Below, in pieces: positions 34,352-44,800 of a stretch of 64,000 nt of DNA. The notes below the pieces were generated by a model, which was given only the letters and a program-made list of their open reading frames with translations, made no database searches and was not told where the DNA came from. How positions within the stretch are numbered: position 1 is the first letter of the stretch; the number at the start of each line of letters is the position of its first letter. A program made the translations under genes and the position numbers. This DNA comes from Kitagawia praeruptora (lineage: Eukaryota; Streptophyta; Magnoliopsida; Apiales; Apiaceae), in the NCBI GenBank assembly GCA_037693485.1, contig CM075349.1, positions 120,195,501 to 120,259,500 of the forward strand. The letters are read 5' to 3'.

Positions 34352-35242
34352 TGTTGTGCCCAAAATCATCATGGGCTGAATTTAGGCCCACTAGCCTTAT
34401 GGGTTCAATCCATACGAGCAAGACGATAGATCCAGTACAAGACATGAAGATTAGATGTGAAGAAATGAGCATCAAACAGAGAAATGATCAAGAAACCATG
34501 AATACCAGGAGGTTCCTAAAAGTCTAAACGTTGAGTAGATCATTTGATAACCAGGTTCCTCCAAGCAGAAGAGTTCGAATTAGTATAGCTAGAGTCATGA
34601 AAAGAGGTAAGAACATGCAAAGATCGATATTAGATGAGTTAACCAGTCTAACATGTTTGTTATTTGTGCAGGTATAGTACCTAGAAAGAGGTTCCTAAGC
34701 AGTATGTCCCGAAATAAGGAGGTTCCTGAGAAACAGGCTCCTGAGATATAGGTTCCTGAGCACCAGGTTCCTAAGAATGACCGACAGAACATTCTAGAAG
34801 CTATCTAGAACAGATAAATGAATTATTATTGGAGTATAATTCTAGGGCGCAAATGATCCTAGAATATCTCTGATATACGAGAGAATTTTAATGGGGTACG
34901 AACTCGAGTTCTACTCTATTTCATCAACTAGTTCGTGAAAGGCTCTAAAGGAACCTGAGTCCAACACGAACTAGGTAATCGAATACAGCTATTCCAGCAG
35001 AGACAGAGTTGCATTAGAACTACGTGAGCTTGATTCCTGTATAAAGGATACGTAGGCACCTTGAGGGTAAGACGAATTCAGCTCTCTAATTTTCTCTAAA
35101 GGTATTTGAGATTATTGGAGACACCCTCGAGTTCAGCTCAACCCCACAAACACAACCCAAATCTTCCATTGAACAGTTGATCGTTAGCCTTACAACTCAT
35201 CGAGAACCTTACAAAAGTTGTTACGAAATCCACTCATCAACA
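34352..35242 (+). repeat. 3' LTR of the Tat element
   Basis: A complete 891-bp LTR, preceded by the polypurine tract GGAACTGGGGGTACT at 34337-34351 and followed by TSD CTATT. Its TATA box has drifted to TGTATAAAG. It differs from the 5' LTR by scattered substitutions and small indels. Confidence 0.9.
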
Positions 35243-35322
35243 CTATTCTTTTCAAGTCCCCTTTTCTGTAGAAAATAATTCTCTATTTGTAGGAAATTCC
35301 TACACCTTCTCCACCCAAAAAG

Positions 35323-35481
35323 TGTAACTGCCTCTTTAATACACATAAATGTCATTATATGAATCATTTTGTAACTTACAAATAAATATTTACTTAATTA
35401 ATATTTGTAACCTTCAAATACATAACTCATGTATTTAATTTATTCTTTATTAAATTTGATAAATAAAAGTGAAATACAACA
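35323..35481. repeat. Direct repeat copy 1 (partner at 37081-37238)
   Basis: It shares ACATAAATGTCATTATATGA and ACTTACAAATAAATATTTAC with the partner copy, including the CATAACTCATGTATTTAATT stretch and a final ATACAACA. The two copies are clearly homologous with few differences. Confidence 0.85.
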
Positions 35482-37080
35482 TCTTCCACTTTTCGTAACT
35501 CTCACTTTTTGCGAAGAGTAAATTTTTTAAATATAAGTCCAACTAATACCATGACTCTCACTTTTCGCGGAGTGTAAAATTGATAAATATATATCCAACC
35601 AATATGCCAAGGTGTTTCTTACTTTCCCAACTTCGGATCCACCACAAATCAATAGGTCTTTTGAAGTTGAACTCTCATTATCTTATCACCTTCGAAATCT
35701 GCACCAGAACAATCAATAAATTCAGACATGTCTGCCTCATGACCACTTAGTGGTGCAATGTACACTTCAAGTACTTCATTATCCTATTCACAACCTCTCA
35801 CTATGCCAATTAAATATGCCAAGTAAAGTCAATCGATTACAAAACATCGAACTTCCGACTACTTGCGCACATGATACATCAAGTGCCTTTTCCGCATTAA
35901 CCGTTTCCCCATTACCAATGGGTTGGCGCCGGACTGCAATTTTGCATCCTAAAACGATTAAGCATTTCACTCGAATATCTCTGGTTCACACTGAATATTC
36001 AAAATATTTAATTCCCTTAACTTATCAGATTTCACTTATATTCTCAACCTTCCCACTAAGTTCCAACTTAGTTTTGTTGAGCATTCATTTATTAATTACT
36101 GATAACAATGTATCATTAACATATACTGATAATATTGTAAACAAACTCCCACTTTTCAAAAAATAGACACTATTGTCTAATTCATTCTCGGCAAAATTTT
36201 CTCAATTTATGCGTAAAACCTTTCTGCGTAAAATCTTTCGCAATTGAACATACTTCTAGACACTTTTTTTTTTACCTTTCCCTTTCAAAAATTCATATAC
36301 AACCTATGAATTTTCTATGTTGGGGTTGATCACACAACTCCCACTTTTATTCATTTCCATGAACTTAAATTCTTTCGATTTCATTTCGAAAATTCTAATT
36401 TTGTACTCGCTATAAAAAACACCTTTTTCCTTTCCACTCTCTATCTAAGAGCCACTATAATCTCTTCGATTACAATGTTGTCTTTTTCAACAACGATTTC
36501 CAATTACCACGTATATCAACGGATTTCAATCAAACAAATTATTTTAAACAAACACACACATTTTCTAGTTCACAAGATATATCAACTCAACCACACCTTG
36601 CTAGGCGTTATTTTTCAAAATGCCTTTTAAAGTTCTTTAAATCCTTATTCCAATAAAACTAATAAATTCTTGTTTATATAATTCCGGACACTTGTCCAAA
36701 TTTTTCTGTAGAAAAAATGAATCATTTCAAAAATAATCACTCATTTATGTTCATCATAAGTTTCCTTTTTTCATTTTTATATCCTCTTTATTCTGAGTAT
36801 CATAAAAAATTTTCTTACAAAATATCCTTTTTAAACCAATATATTTTCAGATTGTCTCCAAACAATCTTTATTGCCCCTTTTGGCTCTCCTTAATAATAT
36901 AAAAAACACAATTATTTCCATATATTTTCTTTTTAGCTTCCCTTTCTAAGAGGCATAAAAAAATTTTCAAGCACAATATCGTCTATTTTAACGATAAATT
37001 TTAAATTATAAATAAACAATTTATTTCTTATTTACCAGCTCCATTCAATATAATTTGAGACATTCATTGTTTCCTCCAAG

Positions 37081-37238
37081 GTAACCGCCTCTTTAATGCA
37101 CATAAATGTCATTATATGAATCAATATATAACTTACAAATAAATATTTACTTAATTAATATTTGTAACTTTCAAATACATAACTCATGTATTTAATTTAT
37201 TCTTTATAAAATTTGACAAATAAAAATCAAATACAACA
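37081..37238. repeat. Direct repeat copy 2 (partner at 35323-35481)
   Basis: Same orientation as copy 1. The first ~10 bases differ (GTAACCGCC against TGTAACTGCC). This could be an LTR pair of a TRIM-like element or a local duplication. Confidence 0.85.
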
Positions 37239-37379
37239 ACACTAACCAAAGATGATCACTACGAATTATCCATAAATCCCCTATGGCTATCAATTACTAA
37301 CAACATATCTAACAACATATCATACAATATGTTGTAATAATTATTTTTTTTAAACGGGACCCCCACAATGAACTGATTA

Positions 37380-37638
37380 CTCCCTCTGTCCCTTAAAACT
37401 CTTCCCATTTCGGCCGGACACGTTTGCCAACGCACACTTTTGATCGTTAATATCTTCAATTTCATATTAGTTTTAAATATAAAAACTTCACTGTATTAAA
37501 GTACTCATAAATACGAATCCAACAAGATCACTCATGACTATATTTGGTCTTATAGATTAGACGTAAATTAGCAATTTGTCTCATGTTATGAACAGGGCCG
37601 ACAAATCAAACGAGAAAATTATAAAGGGACAGAGGGAG
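37380..37638. mobile_element. Stowaway (Tc1/mariner) MITE
   Basis: Termini CTCCCTCTGTCCC and its complement GGGACAGAGGGAG, flanked by TA at 37378-37379 and 37639-37640. The 259-bp size and the CTCCCTCYGTCCC terminus are the textbook Stowaway signature. Confidence 0.92.
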
Positions 37639-37818
37639 TATTAAGTAAGAGATAACACTAATGTCTAATGGTTGAGCTTAGGTGCTGCAAGGTTTTATTA
37701 CATTTTTCTTCAGTCATGACACACACATCTACACAACCAATTAAAGAGGTTTTTTTAGTGGAAGCTAGCAACATAGATCATTACGTATATTTACATAAAT
37801 ACATACAGTTATATTATG

Positions 37819-37992
37819 TTAAGCTTTAGATAGATTGGAGCTCTTCATTTCATTTAAGTAGGATTGGAGAGCCTCTGAACAGGAGCGAACCAGTTCATTT
37901 GACTTCTTGAAATCCAAGGAAGTGTCATTATAGATGTCCCACCACTTATATTCACTAGCATCTTCTCTTATGTATCTCCAACGTTTGAAACC
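37819..37992 (-). CDS. Terminal exon of an unidentified plant gene
   Basis: The minus strand has an acceptor TATGCAG at 37999-37993, then 57 open codons and a TAA at 37819-37821. The peptide starts GFKRWRYIREDASEYKWWDI and continues with an amphipathic helical tail (SNELVRSCSEALQSYLNEMK). Codon use and composition look like a real exon rather than a chance frame: Trp-rich, balanced charge and a normal acceptor. I do not recognise the family. The upstream intron runs straight into (TA)n and the palindromic elements at 38045-39631, so earlier exons, if any, lie beyond 39.6 kb or are lost. Confidence 0.5.
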   Translation of the reverse strand, partial: GFKRWRYIREDASEYKWWDIYNDTSLDFKKSNELVRSCSEALQSYLNEMKSSNLSKA

Positions 37993-38000
37993 CTGCATAC

Positions 38001-38044
<44 letters not shown>

Positions 38045-38047
<3 letters not shown>

Positions 38048-38415
38048 TCTTTGCTCCATACAGAACATTCTTATATAACAAACAATAAAGAACACTATAA
38101 AATAATTTTTTCAAATAGATCCATTGGCCCCGCCAGGGACACCCAATACAAAAAGTTCTTATTTTTTTAGGCTCTATCCATCCAATAAAAAAATTAAAAA
38201 TTAAAAATTTACTGTTCATCGATGACGTCACTGATGACGTCATCATGACGTCATCGATGAACATTAAATTTTCATTTTTTTTTGCTGGATGGATAGATCC
38301 TAAAAAAATAAGAACTTTTTGTATTGGGTGGCCCCGCCAGGGGCATTGGATCAATTAGATCTAAGGTGTTCTTTATTGTTTGTTATATAAGGTGTTTGTT
38401 ATGGAGTCCAACCCT
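38045..38415. mobile_element. Palindromic (foldback) MITE 1 in (TA)n
   Basis: The ends are AGGTCTTTGCTCCATA and, on the complement, AGGGTTGGACTCCATAACAA. The two halves are inverted copies of each other throughout (CCGCCAGGG, CAATACAAAAAGTTCTTATT and GGATGGATAG recur in mirror order). The centre is a cluster of TGACGTCA-type words (about 38219-38262). (TA)n tracts lie on both sides. There is no coding capacity. Confidence 0.75.
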
Positions 38416-38431
38416 ATATATATATATATAT

Positions 38432-38803
38432 AGGGTCTTGTTCTAATAGAAACTAACTTAGAATAGAAACTAGAAACTAAACATAAATTAAATATTTCAA
38501 GCTAATCTAACGACCAAATTAGGGGTACCCCAATACAAAAAACGTTTAAAATTATTGGTTCTATTCAACAAAAAAATAAAAAAATAAAAAAAAGTTACTG
38601 TTCACGTGATGACGTGGCACGTGAACAGTAACTTTTTTTTATTTTTTTTTAATTTTTTTTATATTTTTGTTGAATAGAGCCAAGAATTTTATAAGTTTTT
38701 TGTGAAGGTGCCCCTAGCGGGGCCATTAAAATAAATGAAATATAATTTATTTAGTATAGGTTTCTAGTTTCTATTCTAATGTTGGTTTCTATTTGAACGC
38801 TAG

Positions 38804-38806
<3 letters not shown>
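38432..38806. mobile_element. Palindromic (foldback) MITE 2 in (TA)n, different family
   Basis: Ends AGGGTCTTGTTCTAATAGAA and (complement) AGGCTAGCGTTCAAATAG. The arms share GAATAGAAACTAGAAACTA and GTTCTATTCAACAAAAA in inverted order. The core is GTTCACGTGATGACGTGGCA followed by CGTGAACAG. It has the same layout as its neighbours but a different sequence. Confidence 0.7.
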
Positions 38807-38848
<42 letters not shown>

Positions 38849-38851
<3 letters not shown>

Positions 38852-39206
38852 CCTTTGCTCCATAAAGAACACTCTTATATAACAAACAATAAAGAACACT
38901 ATAAAATCATTTATTCCAATAGATCCATTGGCCCCGCCAGGGGCACCCAATACAAAAAGTTCTTATTTTTTTAGGCTCTATCCATCCTGCAAAAAAAAAA
39001 AATGAAAAATTTACTGTTCATGATGACGTCACTGATGACGTCATCGATGAACAGTAAATTTTCAATTTTTTTTTTTTTTGCTGGATGGATAGAGCCTAAA
39101 AAAATAAGAACTTTTTGTATTGGGTGGCCCCGCCAGGGACAATGGATCTATTAGATATGAGGTGTTCTTTGTTGTTTGTTATATAAGGTGTTTGCTATGG
39201 AGTCCA

Positions 39207-39211
<5 letters not shown>
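38849..39211. mobile_element. Palindromic (foldback) MITE 3 in (TA)n, same family as MITE 1
   Basis: It begins AGGCCTTTGCTCCATAAAGA and ends AGTCCAACCCT. The arms and TGACGTCACTGATGACGTCA core match MITE 1 with small differences. It is bordered by long (TA)n tracts (38807-38848 and 39212-39273). Confidence 0.75.

Positions 39212-39273
<62 letters not shown>
39212..39273. repeat. (TA)n microsatellite between palindromic MITEs
   Basis: An almost pure TA dinucleotide tract. Similar tracts at about 38007-38044, 38416-38431 and 38807-38848 separate the four palindromic elements. Confidence 0.95.
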
Positions 39274-39277
<4 letters not shown>

Positions 39278-39631
39278 GCACTACATAACAAACACCATAT
39301 ATAACAAACAATAAAGAACACCTCATATCTAATCTAATATAAGAGTTCCGTCATGGCACCCAATACAAAAAGTTGTTATTTTTTTACCCTCTAGCCATCC
39401 GACAAAAAAATTAAAAAAATAGAATTTTTTTTTACTGTCATGATGACGTCACTGCAGACGTCATCATGAATAGTAAATATTTTTTTTTTTTTTTTTTTAT
39501 TGGATGGCTAGAGGGTAAAAAAATAACAACTTTTTGTATTGGGTGCCCCTGGCGGGGCCAAAGGATCTAATAGATCTAAGGTGTTCTTTATTGTTTGTTA
39601 TATAAGGGTGTTCTGTATGAAGCAAAGTCCT
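39274..39631. mobile_element. Palindromic (foldback) MITE 4 in (TA)n, related family
   Basis: Ends AGTTGCACTACATAACAAAC and (complement) AGGACTTTGCTTCATACAGA. The arms carry CAATACAAAAAGTTGTTATT and its complement, and the core is GATGACGTCACTGCAGACGT. It is related to MITEs 1 and 3 but with a GGCTAGAGGG word in place of GGATGGATAG. Confidence 0.7.
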
Positions 39632-40189
39632 ATATATATATGAGTAAGGTTCAAGGGAGAACCTCTCTATCTAGAAAACCAGGAGATCCAATCTAAGACC
39701 ACACATTATTATCAAATATTATTAATTAAAAAAAAGATATTCCAATGGCAAATCTGTTATTATAATGAAATATATGGATAAACTCTGGGCTACTTACAAA
39801 GAATATTTGGACGAATCTTATAATTATGGAAACATATCTGATCAAATTTTTGATTGACATCATTCTTGATTTTGTTCAGTAAGGAATTGTCCATATCATG
39901 ATTCAATATGGAAAATAATGATATAATGTATATCATACGTTACAAACACGTTTTTGTTGAGAGCTTGAAAAAACATCCCAGAAAAGAAAAATGGAGGAGA
40001 ACACTATAACAATAATGGGTAAGGAATCGTACATTTTGTATGTTGTTTATGGATAACGATCGTTGTAGGTTAATTTTTCGTGTTTGTGTGTTCTACACCG
40101 GATTCTTGTATGTTTTATATCAAGGATTCTTTTATGTTTTCTAAAACTTCATATAATACATTAATCATGCTTTACTTTTGTATGTGTAG

Positions 40190-40780
40190 GGAAGGCGTAT
40201 GTGTAGTCCAGAATTTTTTATCGGAAGAAGATGGTTTTGAGACGGAAGCCTTATGGAGGATGAATCCGGAATTTTTCTCTGATGTTATTAAATCACTTTC
40301 AGAACCTCAGCGCAAATGGTTTATTGAAACAAGTTTCGAATCTCTATTATTATTCAACATTTTACAGTATCCGAAAAACCTTTGTGTTATAAATTCTTCT
40401 GCTCCTCTTAGATCATATATGGATGTTGAAGAATGTTCTTTAAAAATCTCTGAATCTGATGTTTCTGAAATAATTGGCCTGCCAAAAGGAACCCTTTCAC
40501 TTTTCACTCGTATTTGAAAAAAAACAGTGAAGTTCTGAATAGTCGGAGGAGTCAATTTGCATATTCTACTTCAACACACAAAGTACTATCCAGAAGTGTC
40601 TATAGTGCTATCAAAAACAGTCAAACGGTTGACATTAATTTTAAGCAGAATTTTATAGTATTGATGAACAATACCCTTATAGATTGTTCTACGAATCCCT
40701 ATATAGATGAACATATATTGGGATTTACTGGAAATCTAGACATCAAAAAATATGAAAATAGTCAGCGTTCAAGATCATAA
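40190..40780 (+). pseudogene. Fragment of a plant mobile-domain-like / TE-associated protein
   Basis: After an acceptor-like TGTGTAG at 40183-40189 the frame reads through LWRMNPEFFSDVIKSLSEPQ, ESLLLFNIL, a short loop and ISESDVSEIIGLPKGTLSLF, ending at TGA 40515-40517. An overlapping frame from 40514 continues with NFIVLMNNTLI and DEHILGFTGNLDIKKY. The pattern (L..LS..Q, LL..I, DV..I.GLPKG, then a hydrophobic helix and D.I..Y) matches the N-terminal part of large plant protein families found near Ulp1-like and plant-mobile-domain genes and often carried by DNA transposons. I infer a broken fragment. A possible first exon starts at ATG 39991. Confidence 0.4.
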
Positions 40781-41010
40781 TCAGCGTTGAATACTTAGGT
40801 GTTCTCTAATGTGTTCCACTAGGGGATGATCTGCAATTCTTAGGTGTTCTATAATGTGTTTCATAACCGAGATGATCTTGCTAATGTGTTCTCTAATGTA
40901 TTAAAGTGATCTGCTGGAGCTGGAGTGTGATGATGTGAAGGTGAAGTGTTTAGCAATCTGTTCCACGCTCCAACTTGTTGGAAAGGTTTTTAGTGTTTAC
41001 TATTGTATAG

Positions 41011-41323
41011 GTAAACGCAGAGGAACGAGAGAGGCTAGGTTACCGACAAAGTCTTGTGGATGAGGAGGATGAGGGTGCTCAGGCGTCTGCTACGCAAGTA
41101 TGGGGAAACCACGAAGATTGATAAGCATATGTACCATGACATGTACATGAAGGTTAAAGGTAATTTCTACAAAAATAAGCGTGTGCTGATGGAGAGCATC
41201 CACAAGAGCAAGGCTGAGAAGGCAAGGGAGAAGACTCTTTCTGACCAGTTTGAGGCCAAGAGAGCAAAGAACAAGGCTAGCAAGGAGAGAAAGATTGCCA
41301 GGAAGGTTGAACGATTGGCTAAG
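41011..41323 (+). pseudogene. RPL19: Ribosomal protein eL19 (RPL19) exon fragment, frameshifted
   Basis: The exon follows an acceptor (GTATAG, 41005-41010) and ends at a donor AAG|GTATAT (41323/41324). It encodes the core of cytosolic eL19: the KRRGTREARLPTK region, LWMRRMRVLRRLLRKYGE, KIDKHMYHDMYMKVKG, NKRVLMESIHKSKAEKARE and FEAKRAKNKASKERK. One base is missing near 41052-41055, so the segment before LWMRRM is out of frame, and the N-terminal and last exons are not present. Intron borders on both sides show a copied genomic piece, not a retrocopy. Some 3' sequence after 41324 (to about 41480) may be captured intron. It lies next to another gene fragment in a TE-rich region. Confidence 0.85.
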
Positions 41324-41826
41324 GTATATCTTCTATAATCCTGGAGTCTGAAAGCTTAATATGATTTATTACAGTGGAGGATGCAGAGACTGAGCAGTGA
41401 AGTTGTGTTATGGTCTATAATGAGTCATTTAGTTCTTTAACTTGCTAGCTGGTGCCCTGGTGGTTGCAGTTTTAAAGTAGGATTCTTGATTTTTTTTTCT
41501 CTTCTGCTAGCTAGGACTTGCATGTACTTATAAGTTTTATTTAATATCTCTTGTTAATAAAAAAAGAATTCTACCAAGTGTTTGATGTAAAAATTTAATG
41601 TATTTAGTTCTTGAATTTGTTTGATGTTGCAAACTTTATTATCTTTGTTGGCCTTTTTTAGGTATCATTATTTTAAAAATGACTACAAAATATTTGTAAA
41701 AAAGTAATTTTTTTAATAAATATAACACTTTAGATAATCTTCAAAACACATTCAAGAATCTCAAAAATACTTAGAGAATCTCAATAAGATTTATAATAAA
41801 TTGACACTTTACATTCTTCAAAATAC
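41324..41826. other. Spacer between the eL19 fragment and the chromovirus
   Basis: The first part may be captured eL19 intron or 3' sequence. From about 41680 the sequence becomes very A+T-rich, with AATCTCAAAAAT words identical in style to 56604-57000. The chromovirus therefore inserted into the edge of that A+T-rich repeat block. Confidence 0.5.
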
Positions 41827-44800
41827 TGTGACGCCCCCAAATCCGCCCTGTCCGGGGACCCGGGTCGCCACATCAGGTCTCAGTATCCTGCAACACACGT
41901 TAGCTCGATAATAATAAAATCTTTATTACAACGGAGCGGAACAGTCCCACTCCACAGATCCAAGATCAGTCTCACGCTTTATTACAATACGATTATTACA
42001 TCTCCGAATAAAAATCCTTCGAAAGTCTATAAAGATAGAAAAGATAAAAGGTTTTAGCTGGCCATTCTAGTCCTTGTCAGCATAGCCTGGAGCTTTTCCC
42101 TTGCCTCTAGATCCCTGGCTGGACGTCTCACATCTTTCCTTCTTGACAGCTGAACAAATGTTGTAAAGCAAGAGTGAGCAACTATGGTGCTCAGCAAATT
42201 CTCTCCTGGCTCGGTACATAATATAGTAATATACACCGAAAGAAAATACTCGAATTTAAATAAAACTGATATGATAACAAACTCTGAAAATTTTTGACTC
42301 AAGACTCGTCTCGAAAATAGAAATACTCGAAATGACTCTTTTTGTAAAACTCTGATGACTCATGATAAAAGAATAACTGGTCTTCCATCCTTTCGGTATC
42401 TCGGCGGGGCGATCAACTATCCGACCGGGAATACCGTCCTCCAATGACACCGCACTTCGCCCGATCACGGCTACAATACGATATCAATGAATATAATATA
42501 TAGTATGAATGCTAGCATCATAGTGGGTGATTATATCAACCCTGGCATCATAGTGCCTAAATATTCTCGTGTCCATATAAAGGTACACAAGTCTCTCTTT
42601 CTCTAAATGGGCCTCTTTCCCAAAATTGACCAGTAGAATACAGAATTCTCGAACATTTAATGAACTGACACTTTGAGATAAACTTCACAAGAAAATATTT
42701 AATTGATCTGGCGGACTGCCAGTTTTACTCAATGTACCACCAATCCGAACAATGGACTGATGTAACTTCTCAATAAACATATTTAAATTGGTTGACACGA
42801 ACAAAGTGCCAACCTTTGACAAGAAAGGCAACTATCTCGAAATAATGAGGATAGTCTCAAAATGAAACATAATGAGTCGTACTGAACAAATAGTACCACT
42901 CGAATGATTATAATACTCAAAATTGATGAACGTTAAATAGAATATTTTTCGCTTGAGCAATGAGTAAAACTCTAACAATTTAAATAGTATACTCCTATTG
43001 GTTGATTCGAACAATGAACCAACTAAAAGATAATCAATAATTTATTGTTGAATTTGTACAATAAATTCAACTGAAAAGAATGAATTTAACTATCTCGAAC
43101 AAATGAGATTAGTTTCACTGAATCAAAATCATAGTCGTCTCGAATTAATGAGATCGATCCGATAGCAACGAAATTGCTTCTACGCTTATAGGGATCGTAT
43201 TTCGCAAGTAAACTAATTTAACAGTATCGTAATGTTTAACGAAAAATAATACTCAAAAGAAATTATTGTATCATAAGGAGCAGCAAATAAATCTCAAAAT
43301 TGATAGCTCGAAAATAAATATGGAATGAAATAATACGAACAGAAATACAAAATTTCCGAGAATTAGGGTAGGAATGAACTTGCCTCTGTCTCGACGTTAA
43401 CTCAACCGAATAATAAAAGCGTTACCCGCGAGCGGAAATCTCAATTCTCGAAAAGGAATCTCTATAGTAATTATCAGAATAATTTTAGTACTCAGGTAAG
43501 GAGTTAATCACGTAATATCACATAAATCGGTAATCATGCTATTGATAATCACATAATTCTCGCAAAAAATGTTTGGGAATATTCTCGTAACATTAAAATC
43601 TTACTAACGCCCTATTCGTAAATTAAATAATTTAAATGGAGGCTCTAATGGATTTCCCTATCAATTTTAATGTCTCGGGTTTTTATACACTGTGCAACAC
43701 AAATACAATTATTCGTAATAAAATCTCTCAATTAAAGGTCTCTAATTAATCCTAAGTATATGACACCGATTTAATTATTTAACAACATATCTCGCATAAA
43801 CCAAAAAAAAAGGGTTTTGTATAAAATCACCACTAAGTATCTAAAGTCCTCATTTAATAGCGAAATTCTCTAATTTTAAATAAATTGTTTAACTCGCACA
43901 TCTAAGTCAATTTAGTAACCTTATTATTATTACACTATAAACTCAATATATTACGCTTTACATGCTCTCATTTTAATCCTAATCTTAATTTAAAAACAGT
44001 GCAAGCACTCATTTTCATCCGACTAAATCCGTTACTATTATCTTACTTTAAATGAAACATTTGTCCTTCAATAAAAGTCTACTTTAATATCCTCATCATT
44101 TTTAATTCCTTTTCTTTTATTATTAAATCAATCAGGTCAAAATATTTATCCTCCCATTTATTGCTTATTAAATAATTGCAACACAATATAAGTCTACTAA
44201 ACAAAATTTCTTTTTTTTTTAAAGAAACCAATCTGAAATTTATTCTTTTTATTAAAATTAATCCTATTTATCTATTAATTTCTAAATAAATCAATACAAT
44301 AAAATTAATCATACATCAATTAATTAATAATAACACAACACCCAATACCCCTCCTCATCACCACCGTCGGGACGCCGGCTGGACGCCATGGCGGCGCCGG
44401 CGGCTCCTCCTCCCCGACTTCGTCCTCTCTCTCTCTCTGCTCTCTCTCTTTCTCTCTCTCTCTCTCTCTTCGACTCCATCTCTCCCCCTCTCGAACTCTC
44501 TCTCTCTCTCTCTCGACCTCTCGCTCCCCCTCCGTCTCTCACTCTCTCCGTCGCCCTCTCTCTCTCCTCTCCGCCGTCCTTCTCTCCCTCCGCCTGATCT
44601 CTTTCTCTCCCCTCTTCGATCTCTCTCTCTCTTTTCCTCTCTTTCTCCGATCATCTCTCCCACTCCCTCTCTGTTCTCGCCTCTCTCTCTCTCCCTCTCT
44701 TCTCTCGGATCTCTCATCTCTCTCCCGTTCCCGTCTCACTCTCTCTCCCTCCGCTGTCTCTCTATCTCTCCGGTCAATCTCTCTATCTCCACCCATCTCA

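Larger units (their letters stand above)
18242..35242 (+). mobile_element. Ty3/gypsy retrotransposon, Tat lineage, degenerate, with nested insertion
   Basis: LTRs at 18242-19124 and 34352-35242 start TGTTGTGCCCAAAATC, and the right one ends ATCAACA. The duplication CTATT lies at 18237-18241 and 35243-35247. Domain order is gag, CHHC knuckle, protease, reverse transcriptase, RNase H, a second (archaeal-type) RNase H, then integrase. The extra RNase H is diagnostic of the Tat lineage. A long 3' region (29622-34351) carries tandem repeats and an antisense gene, as in several Tat families. Stops and frameshifts interrupt gag, RT and integrase. A 4.5-kb foreign element sits in the integrase zinc finger (24084-28602). 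Confidence 0.9.
35248..37377. other. A+T-rich spacer with a pair of 158-bp direct repeats
   Basis: No gene is supported. A 158-159-bp direct repeat at 35323-35481 and 37081-37238 brackets about 1.6 kb of T-rich sequence with many CCCAC words. It may be a degraded small retroelement, since the repeats end in ACAACA. However, no flanking duplication, primer-binding site or coding motif was found. Confidence 0.45.

Noticed and set aside
35788..35970. Minus-strand frame with GNGETVNAEKAL, vaguely Copia-like
   Set aside because: Only one short motif is suggestive; no protease, integrase or RT motif nearby supports a Copia remnant.
44324..44800. Arg/Glu-rich and Ser/Leu-rich frames (also at 55160-55840)
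   Set aside because: They translate the (CT)n/(GA)n block of the chromovirus LTRs; low-complexity artefacts.
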